Below are positions 18,517-26,946 of a stretch of DNA of 57,971 bases, in pieces. This stretch comes from Xanthomarina maritima. GTDB taxonomy: Bacteria > Bacteroidota > Bacteroidia > Flavobacteriales > Flavobacteriaceae. The translations under genes were made by a program, and so were the position numbers. The number at the start of each line of letters is the position of its first letter. Within the stretch, counting starts at the first letter, position 1. The DNA lies in assembly GCF_008084905.1 (NCBI RefSeq), contig NZ_VSFC01000005.1, positions 1-57,971 of the forward strand. Reading direction: 5' to 3'. The notes beneath the pieces are model-generated. The model was not told the origin of the DNA. It ran no database searches and worked only from the letters and a program-made list of their open reading frames with translations.

Positions 18517-19276
18517 TACTATTTATTATTTCATGTTCTAACACCATTATTATTTCATCCAATAATTTTAAGGTTTCTTTTTGTGTAGTATGATAATTAT
18601 CTGCACTTATGGTTAGATTCTCAATTAAATTTTCAAAAAGAAGTGCATCCAATAAATCTCTATTATCTACATCAAATCCTGAAACTGGAAATTTAAAGAC
18701 TCTTTCCTCTACAGAAACTGCGTCGGCATTTAGCCAACTACCATGTTCTAATATATAGGTATTTAAAATATCTTCATTTAGATTAAGTGATTCAAATTTT
18801 TCTGCTAAAACTTCAACTTTAGGTTTCCATGACGATAATAGGTTTCGCAATTCTACGTTTTCGAATATTCCCAGTTTCCCAGAACTTAACAGGTCATCTA
18901 AAAACCCGTTTTGAGGATAGTAAGGCTGGCTATTGAACAAATCATTTAACCACTTATTTAAAATATTTTCGTTTTGGGGTTTACTTTTCTTTCCTGTATG
19001 ATTAAGAATTTCCATTCCAGAATTTATTATCAATAGAGAAGTGTTTATTCCATCCTCTAAAATTTCCTTATTTTTAATAAAATCTCTCTGTATATTATCT
19101 AATGCGCTTTTCTCTTCAATATTTGTCTTTCGCAACTCATTCCAATTATTAATCTGAAGTGCAATAAGAATTCCAATAACCACGAGTACAATTTCGCCAA
19201 TGGCGTATTTAAAGTATCTGGTTGTTTTACCTTCATTGAGAAGGTTTTGACGAATACGTCTAAAAAATTTAATCAT
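18509..19276 (-). CDS. DUF6090 family membrane-anchored protein (array member 1, promoter-proximal)
   Basis: 255 residues, first gene of the array. N-terminus MIKFFRRIRQNLLNEGKTTR and helix GEIVLVVIGILIALQINNW, then NELRKTN. The outer domain has LDDLLSSGKLGIFENVELRN followed by LLSSW (~residues 128-152). Upstream is the asnB terminator and a possible -7 box (TATCTTTA, 19297-19304), so the array probably has its own transcript. It overlaps member 2 by eight bases. Function unknown. Confidence 0.85.
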   Translation of the reverse strand: MIKFFRRIRQNLLNEGKTTRYFKYAIGEIVLVVIGILIALQINNWNELRKTNIEEKSALDNIQRDFIKNKEILEDGINTSLLIINSGMEILNHTGKKSKPQNENILNKWLNDLFNSQPYYPQNGFLDDLLSSGKLGIFENVELRNLLSSWKPKVEVLAEKFESLNLNEDILNTYILEHGSWLNADAVSVEERVFKFPVSGFDVDNRDLLDALLFENLIENLTISADNYHTTQKETLKLLDEIIMVLEHEIINSND

Positions 19277-19296
19277 GTGGTTGGTTAGTTAATGTC

Positions 19297-19304
19297 TAAA
19301 GATA
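19297..19304 (-). promoter_or_regulatory. Possible promoter of the DUF6090 array
   Basis: TATCTTTA on the minus strand differs from TAnnTTTG in the last base. It lies 20 bases before the ATG of the first array gene and just after the asnB terminator. There is no clear -33 element. Confidence 0.35.
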
Positions 19305-19322
19305 ACCAATTTCTGAAATAAA

Positions 19323-19347
19323 AAAACCAGCATTATTTGCTGGTTTT
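19323..19347 (-). terminator. Intrinsic terminator of asnB
   Basis: 10-base arms (AAAACCAGCA and complement) around a 5-base loop, with a T run on the minus strand. It sits 24 bases past the asnB stop and separates asnB from the DUF6090 array. Confidence 0.85.
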
Positions 19348-19370
19348 CAATTATTTATTAAAGTAATCTA

Positions 19371-21035
19371 CTAGTAGGCATCTGCATGCACTTTTGCAAC
19401 AGCTCTACCACTTGGGTCATTCATGTTTTTAAAAGCTTCGTCCCAATCTAAAGCTATTTGGGTGCTACAAGCCACACTTGCTTCTTGTGGCACACTTAAC
19501 GCTGCAGCATCACTTGGAAAATGTTCCGCAAAAATAGAACGATAATAAAACTCTTCCTTGCTTGTTGGTGTTTGAATTGGAAACTTGTATTTAGCATTTG
19601 CTAATTGTTCATCTGTTACTTGTTTTGCAACTACTTCTTTTAACGTATCAATCCAACTGTATCCTACGCCATCGCTAAATTGTTCTTTTTGTCTCCAAGC
19701 TATAGCTTCCGGAATCATATCTTCAAAAGCTTTTCTAAGGACCCATTTTTCCATGCGTTCTCCATTTATCATTTTGTCTTGAGGATTGATACGCATAGCC
19801 ACATCCATAAACTCTTTATCTAAAAATGGCACACGACCTTCAATTCCCCAAGCTGCTAAACTTTTATTTGCTCTTAAACAATCGTATTGATGTAGTTTAC
19901 TTAATTTTCTAACCGTTTCTTCATGAAACTCTTGGGAATTTGGTGCTTTATGAAAGTATAAATAGCCTCCAAAAAGCTCGTCTGCTCCTTCACCTGACAA
20001 CACCATTTTTATTCCCATAGATTTAATAACTCGTGCCATTAAATACATAGGCGTACTGGCTCTAACAGTAGTAACATCATAGGTTTCTAAGTTATAAATC
20101 ACATCTCTAATAGCATCTAATCCTTCTTGAATGGTAAATTTTATTTCATGATGTACAGTTCCTATATGGTCTGCCACTTTTCTAGCTGCAGCTAAATCTG
20201 GCGAACCTTCCAATCCTACTGAAAAAGAATGTAGTTGTGGCCACCAAGCTTCAGACGTATCATCACTTTCAATACGTTTTTGCGAATATTTTTTGGCAAT
20301 GGCAGAAGTAATCGACGAATCTAATCCTCCTGACAATAAAACACCATAAGGTACATCACTCATTAATTGCCTGTGTACTGCAGCTTCTAATGCTTCTTTT
20401 ATTTTAGCTATACTAGTTTCGTTTTCTTTAACAGCATCAAATTCAGTCCATTCTCTATTGTACCATTTTACATATTTTCCGTCTTCACTAGACATATAAT
20501 GTCCTGGAGGAAAAAGTTCAATCTTAGCACATATACCTTCAAGAGCTTTTAGTTCGGAAGCCACGTAAAATGTTCCGTTTTTGTCCCAACCAATGTATAA
20601 AGGAATAATTCCCATATGATCTCGAGCTATAAAATATGAATCATTATCTACATCGTAAATTGCAAATCCGAAAATGCCATTCATATCATCTACAAAATCA
20701 ACTCCTTTTTCTTTGTATAATGCAAGAATAACTTCGCAATCGCTTTCGGTTTGAAAGTCATAGGTGTTTTTTAATTGTTTACGTAAGCCTCTATGATTAT
20801 ATATTTCGCCATTGGCTGCTAAGATGAGTTTTTTATCTTCACTCAACAATGGTTGCTTTCCAGAAGCTGGATCCACAATGGCCAAACGCTCATGAGCCAT
20901 AATCACTTTATCATCACTATAAATACCTGACCAATCTGGTCCTCGATGACGAATGGTTTTAGCCATTTCTAATATTTGAGGTCTTAAATCTTCAGATTTC
21001 TGTTTTAAATCGAATGCACATACAATACCACACAT
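19371..21035 (-). CDS. asnB: Asparagine synthase B (glutamine-hydrolysing)
   Basis: Makes asparagine from aspartate, ATP and glutamine. At 554 residues it matches the E. coli AsnB type. The N-terminus MCGIVCAFD exposes the nucleophile Cys2 after Met removal, followed by the class II amidotransferase domain (HERLAIVDPASGKQPL, AANGEIYNH). The synthetase half begins near residue 210 with the PP-loop LLSGGLDSSITSAIAKKY and has LSGEGADELFGGY and GRVPFLDKEFMD. The gene is monocistronic, ending at the hairpin at 19323-19347. The 259-bp gap upstream (21036-21294), shared with the divergent DUF2911 gene, is very AT-rich and shows no promoter I can call. Confidence 0.95.
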   Translation of the reverse strand: MCGIVCAFDLKQKSEDLRPQILEMAKTIRHRGPDWSGIYSDDKVIMAHERLAIVDPASGKQPLLSEDKKLILAANGEIYNHRGLRKQLKNTYDFQTESDCEVILALYKEKGVDFVDDMNGIFGFAIYDVDNDSYFIARDHMGIIPLYIGWDKNGTFYVASELKALEGICAKIELFPPGHYMSSEDGKYVKWYNREWTEFDAVKENETSIAKIKEALEAAVHRQLMSDVPYGVLLSGGLDSSITSAIAKKYSQKRIESDDTSEAWWPQLHSFSVGLEGSPDLAAARKVADHIGTVHHEIKFTIQEGLDAIRDVIYNLETYDVTTVRASTPMYLMARVIKSMGIKMVLSGEGADELFGGYLYFHKAPNSQEFHEETVRKLSKLHQYDCLRANKSLAAWGIEGRVPFLDKEFMDVAMRINPQDKMINGERMEKWVLRKAFEDMIPEAIAWRQKEQFSDGVGYSWIDTLKEVVAKQVTDEQLANAKYKFPIQTPTSKEEFYYRSIFAEHFPSDAAALSVPQEASVACSTQIALDWDEAFKNMNDPSGRAVAKVHADAY

Positions 21036-21294
21036 AATACTTGTTTTAAATCATCATTTATTTAAATAATAAAGCAAAAATGATTGTTTTATAACAATTA
21101 CAAAATATATAACCTATTTATGCTTACAATTTAAAATTAAAAACAATAAATTAATTACTATATGAAATTATAATTTAAGATTTTATATGTAATCAACTAT
21201 AAAATGTAAATTTTAACAAAACGTTTCGACAATAATTAAGACTATTATTTATTTTTAAACTTCAATTAATCAAGTTTCATTTAAAAAATAACCT

Positions 21295-21828
21295 ATGAAA
21301 AAATCATCATTTATTTCAACACTAGCATTTTCACTTATCATGTTATTTTCAACAAACATGTCTGCTCAAGATTTTAGTGGTTTAGACAAAAGTCCAATGG
21401 ATGCAGCTTCTTTTCCAAGCAGCTATAAAGTATCAGACAAACAAGTAAAAGTTATTTATAGCAGACCACAATTAAAAGGCAGAGATGTTAACTCTTTAGC
21501 TCCACAAGGTAAAGTTTGGAGAACTGGTGCAAACGAAGCTGCAGAAATCACGTTTTACAAAGATAAATCGTTTGGAAACGAACAAGTTAAAGCAGGAACC
21601 TATTCGCTTTTTACCATTCCAGGTGAAAATGAATGGATTGTTATTTTAAATTCAGATATTAATGTTTGGGGAGCTTATTCTTATAATGAAGCAAACGATG
21701 TTGCCAGAGTATCTGTTCCAGTAACAGAAAGTAAAGAATCTTTAGAAGCTTTCTCTATTGCTTTTGATGATGACGGAACCATGTATATGGGTTGGGACAC
21801 TATTAGAATTGCTGTACCAGTTAATTAG
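21295..21828 (+). CDS. DUF2911 domain-containing secreted protein
   Basis: 177 residues with a signal peptide ending around MSAQ. The mature part has the DUF2911 signature: KVIYSRPQLKGRDV, GKVWRTGANEAAEITF, VKAGTYSLFTIPGENEWIVI and NVWGAYSYNEANDV. Members are common in Bacteroidota and their role is unknown; the fold is expected to be a beta-sandwich. It has its own unit between asnB (divergent) and queE (convergent), closed by the hairpin at 21844-21877. Confidence 0.88.
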   Translation: MKKSSFISTLAFSLIMLFSTNMSAQDFSGLDKSPMDAASFPSSYKVSDKQVKVIYSRPQLKGRDVNSLAPQGKVWRTGANEAAEITFYKDKSFGNEQVKAGTYSLFTIPGENEWIVILNSDINVWGAYSYNEANDVARVSVPVTESKESLEAFSIAFDDDGTMYMGWDTIRIAVPVN

Positions 21829-21843
21829 AAATAATACATTTAT

Positions 21844-21877
21844 AAAAAAACACCTTGAAATTCAAGGTGTTTTTTTT
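21844..21877. terminator. Bidirectional terminator between DUF2911 gene and queE
   Basis: The stem CACCTTG/CAAGGTG with an AAATT loop is flanked by a run of A on one side and T on the other, so it works both ways. The queE stop codon (21876-21878) overlaps its edge. Confidence 0.85.
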
Positions 21878-22508
21878 ATGGAATATTCAAATATTTATGT
21901 GTTTGCAATGACACTTTCCATTTTGGATTTGACATGACATAATCTACAATTTCAGGAATGACTTTATCGCGTTTGCTCCATTCTGGTTGTAAATATAGAA
22001 TGCAATCCTTATTTACTTTTGCAGCCTGTTCTTCAGCAAATTTAAAATCACTTTTATTGTAAATTATCATTTTAAGCTCGTGTGCCTTTTGATAAATTTC
22101 TTCGGTTGGAAGTTTCATTTTTTTAGGCGATAAACAAATCCAATCCCAAACTCCAGTTAATTTATAAGCCCCAGAAGTTTCAATATGTGTTTGAACACCT
22201 TTAGCCTTTAACTGGGTTGTTAAAGCTGTCATATCCCAAGTGAGTGGTTCACCTCCTGTAACTACAATCGTGTTACTAAATTTAACTGCATTTTCAACAA
22301 TCTTTTCTATTTCAGTTGGCGGATGTAATTCTGCCAACCAACTTTCTTTTACATCACACCAATGGCAACCTACATCGCAACCACCAATTCGAACAAAATA
22401 AGCAGCTGTTCCTTTATGGAAACCTTCACCTTGGATGGTATAAAACTCTTCCATTAAAGGCAATAATAACCCCTTATCTATTAGCTCTTGTCTTTCACTT
22501 CTAGTCAT
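21876..22508 (-). CDS. queE: 7-carboxy-7-deazaguanine synthase
   Basis: Radical SAM enzyme that forms 7-carboxy-7-deazaguanine from carboxy-tetrahydropterin in the queuosine (preQ0) pathway. About 210 residues: LMEEFYTIQGEGFHKGTAAY, then the iron-sulfur ligands in GGCDVGCHWCDVKESW (CxxxCxxC), TGGEPLTWDM, and HIETSGAY. I chose the ATG at 22508 rather than the in-frame TTG at 22517, because MTRSERQELIDKG gives the usual short lead-in. Its substrate derives from the FolE product, and folE is in the same window. Confidence 0.92.
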   Translation of the reverse strand: MTRSERQELIDKGLLLPLMEEFYTIQGEGFHKGTAAYFVRIGGCDVGCHWCDVKESWLAELHPPTEIEKIVENAVKFSNTIVVTGGEPLTWDMTALTTQLKAKGVQTHIETSGAYKLTGVWDWICLSPKKMKLPTEEIYQKAHELKMIIYNKSDFKFAEEQAAKVNKDCILYLQPEWSKRDKVIPEIVDYVMSNPKWKVSLQTHKYLNIP

Positions 22509-22611
22509 AGCTTGCAAAGATAGTTGACAGATTTTAGTTTCTTATAAAATTGTTGAAAAGATTTCTATAGGTATTGGTTCAAGATTAGTATTTTTATAAA
22601 AATTTTTGAAA

Positions 22612-24150
22612 ATGAATAGACAGGAAACGTTCTTTAATCATATAACCGAAGGAAACACCAACAAAGGTGAATACATTACTTTAGGATCTGCTATGCTCGA
22701 TGGAAGTACTGTAAAAAATGCCTTTGTTAATGTTCCTTTAAAAACCATGAACAGACATGGACTTATAGCTGGAGCAACTGGAACGGGAAAAACAAAAACC
22801 TTACAAGTGCTTGCCGAAAACCTTTCGGAAAAAGGAATTCCAGTAATTCTTATGGATATTAAAGGCGATTTAAGTGGTTTAGCACAACCTAGTCCTGGAC
22901 ATATTAAAATTGACGAACGTCATGATGCCATTGGCTTAGCTTTCGAACCTAAAGCATTTCCTGTTGAAATTTTAACGCTTTCTGCTCAAAATGGCGTCAG
23001 ACTTCGAGCAACTATTAGCGAATTTGGACCAGTTTTAATCTCAAGAATTTTAGATGTTACCGAAACGCAAGCTGGAATTATTTCTGTCATTTTTAAATAT
23101 TGCGATGATAATAAATTACCTCTTCTTGACTTAAAAGACTTTAAAAAAATCCTTCAGTATGCTACAAATGAAGGTAAAGAGGAATTTGAAGAAGCCTATG
23201 GACGTATTTCTACAGCTTCAACTGGAGCGATATTAAGAAAAATTGTAGAAATTGAACAACAAGGAGGTGATTTGTTTTTTGGTGAAAAATCTTTCGATCC
23301 TCAAGATTTATTAAGAATTGATGATAATGGTAAAGGCTATATTAACATCATTCGTTTAACAGATATTCAAGATAAACCAAAATTATTCTCAACATTTATG
23401 TTGAGTTTATTGGCTGAAATATACTCTACATTTCCAGAGCAAGGAGATACGGGAAGACCAGAGCTCATTATGTTTATAGATGAAGCTCATTTAATTTTCA
23501 ATGAAGCTTCTAAAGCCTTATTAAATCAAATTGAAAGCATTGTAAAATTAATAAGAAGCAAAGGGGTTGGCTTGTATTTTGTAACTCAAAATCCAACAGA
23601 TGTTCCTGAGGCTGTTTTAAGTCAATTAGGATTAAAAGTACAACATGCTTTAAGAGCCTTTACTGCAAAAGACAGAAAAGCCATTAAACTAACAGCACAA
23701 AATTATCCAGATACAGAATATTACGATACTGCTAGCGTTCTTACTTCTTTAGGAACTGGAGAAGCTCTGGTTTCTGCCTTAAATGAAAAAGGAAGACCAA
23801 CACCTTTGGCTGCAACCATGATGCGTGCTCCAATGAGTAGAATGGATATTTTAACAGACTCTGAATTAAAAAATTTATTAAACGATTCTAAGCTTGTTAA
23901 AAAATACAACGATGAAGTAGATAGAGAATCTGCTTATGAAATGCTTAATGAAAAAATAGAGCAGGCTGAAGCCAAAGAGTTAAAAGAAAAAGCTCGTAAA
24001 GAAAAAGAAGCTATAGAAAAGGCAGAAACTAAAGGCAGAAGCACCTCAACCAGAAAAAGCACCAGAATGAACCCAATAGTAAAAGTTCTAACAAGTGCTA
24101 CTTTTATTCGAAGTGTTTTTGGAATACTAACCAAAGTCATGAAAAAATAA
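22612..24150 (+). CDS. HerA-like ATPase of the DUF853 family
   Basis: About 512 residues. The HerA/FtsK-type P-loop is GLIAGATGTGKTKTLQVLAE near residue 50, DIKGDLSGLAQ follows, and the Walker B is LIMFIDEAHLIF around residue 285 with VTQNPTDVPEAVLSQLG after it. The C-terminal ~90 residues are a charged, probably coiled segment (EKIEQAEAKELKEKARKE), then a basic hydrophobic tail. Relatives such as E. coli YjgR are poorly characterised. No NurA nuclease is nearby, so a DNA-end-processing role cannot be claimed. The ATG at 22612 is preferred over the in-frame TTG at 22606. Confidence 0.85.
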   Translation: MNRQETFFNHITEGNTNKGEYITLGSAMLDGSTVKNAFVNVPLKTMNRHGLIAGATGTGKTKTLQVLAENLSEKGIPVILMDIKGDLSGLAQPSPGHIKIDERHDAIGLAFEPKAFPVEILTLSAQNGVRLRATISEFGPVLISRILDVTETQAGIISVIFKYCDDNKLPLLDLKDFKKILQYATNEGKEEFEEAYGRISTASTGAILRKIVEIEQQGGDLFFGEKSFDPQDLLRIDDNGKGYINIIRLTDIQDKPKLFSTFMLSLLAEIYSTFPEQGDTGRPELIMFIDEAHLIFNEASKALLNQIESIVKLIRSKGVGLYFVTQNPTDVPEAVLSQLGLKVQHALRAFTAKDRKAIKLTAQNYPDTEYYDTASVLTSLGTGEALVSALNEKGRPTPLAATMMRAPMSRMDILTDSELKNLLNDSKLVKKYNDEVDRESAYEMLNEKIEQAEAKELKEKARKEKEAIEKAETKGRSTSTRKSTRMNPIVKVLTSATFIRSVFGILTKVMKK

Positions 24151-24199
24151 TTAACCCTACTTAAACATTTAAATAAATTAAAAACACCTAAAAAATTAT

Positions 24200-24754
24200 A
24201 TGAAAAAATCTCTTTTCAGTTTAGCTATCTTAACGCTCTTATTTATTAGTTGCAATAAAGAACAAGACCCATTTCAAATAAGCAAACAACATATTGGTTT
24301 GTTAACAGACTCTACGCAAGTAAAAGATTTAAAAGCAGTATTTGATAACGATTCGGTTGTAGTAAGGCTACACGATAATGAATTTACTTTTAATAGAACT
24401 GATATTGATATTTTTGATAAAACCGGAAAATTACTATTGACCCTTACCCCAAAAACTGTTAAGGACTCTACATCAACTATTGAAACTGTAAAAGTTTTAG
24501 ATTCCAGATTTAAAACTGACAAAGGACTAAATACCAAAAGTACCTTTAGAGACATTAATAACAACTATAAAATATCTAGCATTCAAAACACTTTAAAAAA
24601 TGTGGTTGTTTTTATAAACGACATAAATGCATTTATTACAATTGACAAAAAAGAATTACCAGCCGAATTACAATTCGATATGAACGCAAAAATTGAGGCC
24701 ATTCAAATACCTGAAAAAGCTAAAATTAAATATTTCATGATTGGCTGGAATTAA
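24200..24754 (+). CDS. Uncharacterised lipoprotein
   Basis: 184 residues. The signal peptide MKKSLFSLAILTLLFISC has a lipobox Cys18, followed by NKEQDP. I do not recognise the mature domain. It contains ISKQHIGLLTDSTQVKDLKA, suggestive of a small beta-rich envelope protein, and several alternating hydrophobic strands. The stop overlaps the leader of the YitT gene, so the two are probably cotranscribed. Confidence 0.7.
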   Translation: MKKSLFSLAILTLLFISCNKEQDPFQISKQHIGLLTDSTQVKDLKAVFDNDSVVVRLHDNEFTFNRTDIDIFDKTGKLLLTLTPKTVKDSTSTIETVKVLDSRFKTDKGLNTKSTFRDINNNYKISSIQNTLKNVVVFINDINAFITIDKKELPAELQFDMNAKIEAIQIPEKAKIKYFMIGWN

Positions 24755-24761
24755 ACAAACT

Positions 24762-25733
24762 ATGAATCCATTTATATCTAAATTATTAATTGAAATTGCT
24801 CGAAAGCGATTAGAATCTAAAAACGCTTCAAAGAAAATAACTAATGAGCAAATTATACCACTTGCAAGAAATATGCAAGTAGAACTAAATCATGCTCTAA
24901 AAGAATTTTTCTTCATTATTATAGGGGTTTTTTCTGCTGGATTTGGATTAAAAGGTTTTTTATTACCCAATAGCTTTATAGATGGTGGAGCTACTGGAAT
25001 TTCACTTTTAATTACAAACATAAGTAATTTAGAATTAGGCATCTTATTAATTGTTGTAAACATTCCTTTTATTGTATTAGGAATAAGAATGTTTAGTATT
25101 CGATTTGCAGTAAAAAGTATAGCAGCCATCGCATGCCTAGCAATTGTAGTACACTTTATTGATTATCCAACCATAACAGACGATAACCTATTAATTGCAG
25201 TATTTGGAGGTTTCTTTTTAGGATTAGGAATAGGTATGTCTATGAGAGGTGGTAGTGTTATTGACGGAACCGAAGTACTTGCCATCTGGTTGAGTAAAAA
25301 ACTATCTATTACTATTGGAGACGTTTTATTATTAATCAATATCATCATCTTTTCTTTTGGAGCTTACATCCTTTCTGTTGAAATTGCCTTGTATGCTATA
25401 TTAACTTATTTATCTGCAGCAAAAACAGTCGATTTTGTAGTAGATGGTGTAGAAGAATATGTTGGAGTTACAATCATTTCTGTAAAACACGAAGAATTAA
25501 GAATCATGTTAATAGAAAAATTAAGAAGAGCCTGTACTATATATGCTGGAAGAGGTGGTTATGGCAAAAGTGGACAGAGTTACGACAAAGACATTATTTA
25601 CACTGTAGTAACCAGATTAGAGCTGGCAAAACTTCAAACAGAAATAGACAAAATAGATAAAAATGCTTTTATAATCATGGGATTAGTAAAAGATATAAAA
25701 GGAGGAATGATTAAGAAAAAGCCTCTAAAATAA
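24762..25733 (+). CDS. YitT family membrane protein (DUF161/DUF2179)
   Basis: About 323 residues. A basic N-terminal stretch (~55 residues) is followed by five to six membrane helices typical of YitT, with GFGLKGFLLPNSFIDGGATG in the first and GMSMRGGSVIDGTEVLA in the middle. The C-terminal soluble DUF2179 domain shows RACTIYAGRGGYGKSGQSYD. Function in this family is not settled. An upstream in-frame TTG at 24741 exists, but the ATG at 24762 (MNPFISKLLIE) is the better start. Its stop overlaps the next start by one base (TAATG). Confidence 0.88.
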   Translation: MNPFISKLLIEIARKRLESKNASKKITNEQIIPLARNMQVELNHALKEFFFIIIGVFSAGFGLKGFLLPNSFIDGGATGISLLITNISNLELGILLIVVNIPFIVLGIRMFSIRFAVKSIAAIACLAIVVHFIDYPTITDDNLLIAVFGGFFLGLGIGMSMRGGSVIDGTEVLAIWLSKKLSITIGDVLLLINIIIFSFGAYILSVEIALYAILTYLSAAKTVDFVVDGVEEYVGVTIISVKHEELRIMLIEKLRRACTIYAGRGGYGKSGQSYDKDIIYTVVTRLELAKLQTEIDKIDKNAFIIMGLVKDIKGGMIKKKPLK

Positions 25734-26104
25734 TGCCAATGAAAAAATACACTATTCAAAACAATCCGTTTGTAGTTCCTACTACAGATGGCAAAATAAT
25801 AAAAGAGCATTTTGGAAATGCCACAAATAAAACTTCTAATATAAGTGTGGCGCATATGATTGCTCCAGCTGGCTGGAGCGAACCCTTCCAAACTCCTGAA
25901 TTCGACGAATACACATTTATAATTAACGGAAAAAAGCAATTTATAATTGATGATGAAGAAATTATTTTAGAAGCTGGACAATCTATTAAAATAGAGAAAA
26001 ATACAAGAGTACAATATTCCAATCCGTTTACAGAACCATGTGAATATCTTGCAATCTGTTTACCAGCCTTTTCTATGGATTTAGTAAATAGAGAAAATTC
26101 ATGA
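25733..26104 (+). CDS. Cupin domain protein
   Basis: 123 residues forming a single small cupin: APAGWSEPFQTPEFDEYTFI, then GKKQFIIDDEEIILEAGQSI, then FTEPCEYLAICLPAF. The classical metal-binding His residues are mostly replaced (EFDEYTFI has Glu but no HxH), so metal binding is uncertain. It overlaps the YitT gene by one base and the downstream hydrolase gene by four. An alternative ATG at 25739 is two codons in. Likely a minor metabolic or sensing enzyme; substrate unknown. Confidence 0.75.
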   Translation: MPMKKYTIQNNPFVVPTTDGKIIKEHFGNATNKTSNISVAHMIAPAGWSEPFQTPEFDEYTFIINGKKQFIIDDEEIILEAGQSIKIEKNTRVQYSNPFTEPCEYLAICLPAFSMDLVNRENS

Positions 26105-26928
26105 TGACTGTTTTACACAAAATAACTGGTTTTTTTATAAACTTAATAAGTTTCTTTTCTCCAAGAATAGCAGGAAGAATAGCCTTATTTTTATTTACTA
26201 AACCCTTTAAAGGAAAACCAAATGAAAAACAATCAGATTTTTTAGATACAGCCTTTAAAGAAGAATTAAAACACGATAACCTACCCATAATGACATACAG
26301 ATGGTTAGGGAAAAAAGAAACGATTTTATTAGCTCATGGCTGGGAAAGTAATTCGGCTAGATGGCAAAATTTAATTACCAATTTAAAACAAAGAGGTTTT
26401 GGTGTTGTGGCTTTAGATGCTCCTGCCCATGGTCGTTCAGGCAGCAATAGATTCAATGCAATTATCTATTCAGAATTTATTAAAGTAGCTTCAGAACGCT
26501 TTGAACCAAATATCATAATTGGTCATTCGGTTGGTGGCATGGCTTCAGCAATTTTTCAATACAAATATCAAAAAGCGCATGTACAAAAAATGATTTTGCT
26601 TGGCGCTCCATCAGAATTTACTGAAGTTTTGAATCGTTATGCCAACATGCTTAGCTATAACAAGCGTGTTAGAAAACAAATAAATCAAATAATTAAAGAA
26701 CGTTTTGGTAATGTTCCTGAAGAGTTTTCAACTGCAAAATATTCAGAACTAATTAATGCTAAAGGCTTAATTATTCACGATAAGAAAGACAATGTTATTC
26801 CTTATAACGATGCACTTCAAATTAAAGCTAAATATAAAAACAGCTTATTAATTTCGACTGAAGGTATAGGTCATTCCTTAGCAACAGATGAAGTTTCAAA
26901 TTATATTTTTGATTTTATAGACAACTAA
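26101..26928 (+). CDS. Alpha/beta hydrolase
   Basis: 275 residues. A hydrophobic N-terminal ~30 residues (FFINLISFFSPRIAGRIALF) may anchor it in the membrane. The hydrolase core shows LLAHGWESNSARW (oxyanion loop), VVALDAPAHGRSG, the nucleophile elbow GHSVGG with Ser143, an acid in IIHDKKDNVIP, and the catalytic His in GIGHSLA. Substrate unknown; esterase or lipase-like is likely. The start overlaps the cupin stop by four bases (ATGA), which indicates coupling. Confidence 0.85.
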   Translation: MMTVLHKITGFFINLISFFSPRIAGRIALFLFTKPFKGKPNEKQSDFLDTAFKEELKHDNLPIMTYRWLGKKETILLAHGWESNSARWQNLITNLKQRGFGVVALDAPAHGRSGSNRFNAIIYSEFIKVASERFEPNIIIGHSVGGMASAIFQYKYQKAHVQKMILLGAPSEFTEVLNRYANMLSYNKRVRKQINQIIKERFGNVPEEFSTAKYSELINAKGLIIHDKKDNVIPYNDALQIKAKYKNSLLISTEGIGHSLATDEVSNYIFDFIDN

Positions 26929-26934
26929 AGTTGT

Positions 26935-26942
26935 TATCTTTG
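26935..26942 (+). promoter_or_regulatory. Promoter -7 box directly before rluF, possibly leaderless
   Basis: TATCTTTG is followed by only four bases before the rluF ATG at 26947. Bacteroidota start sites usually fall ~6-7 bases after this box, so the transcript would begin at or beside the start codon. A TTTG is present at 26908-26911 but 23 bases away, slightly long. Confidence 0.5.
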
Positions 26943-26946
26943 CGCT

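Noticed and set aside
14710..19276. DUF6090 array as a toxin-immunity or phage-defence island
   Set aside because: No toxin, nuclease or nucleotide-sensing motif, no integrase and no compositional shift; calling it defence would be speculation.
22612..24150. HerA of a HerA-NurA DNA-end resection system
   Set aside because: No NurA nuclease is adjacent, and the protein fits the DUF853 subgroup of unknown role.
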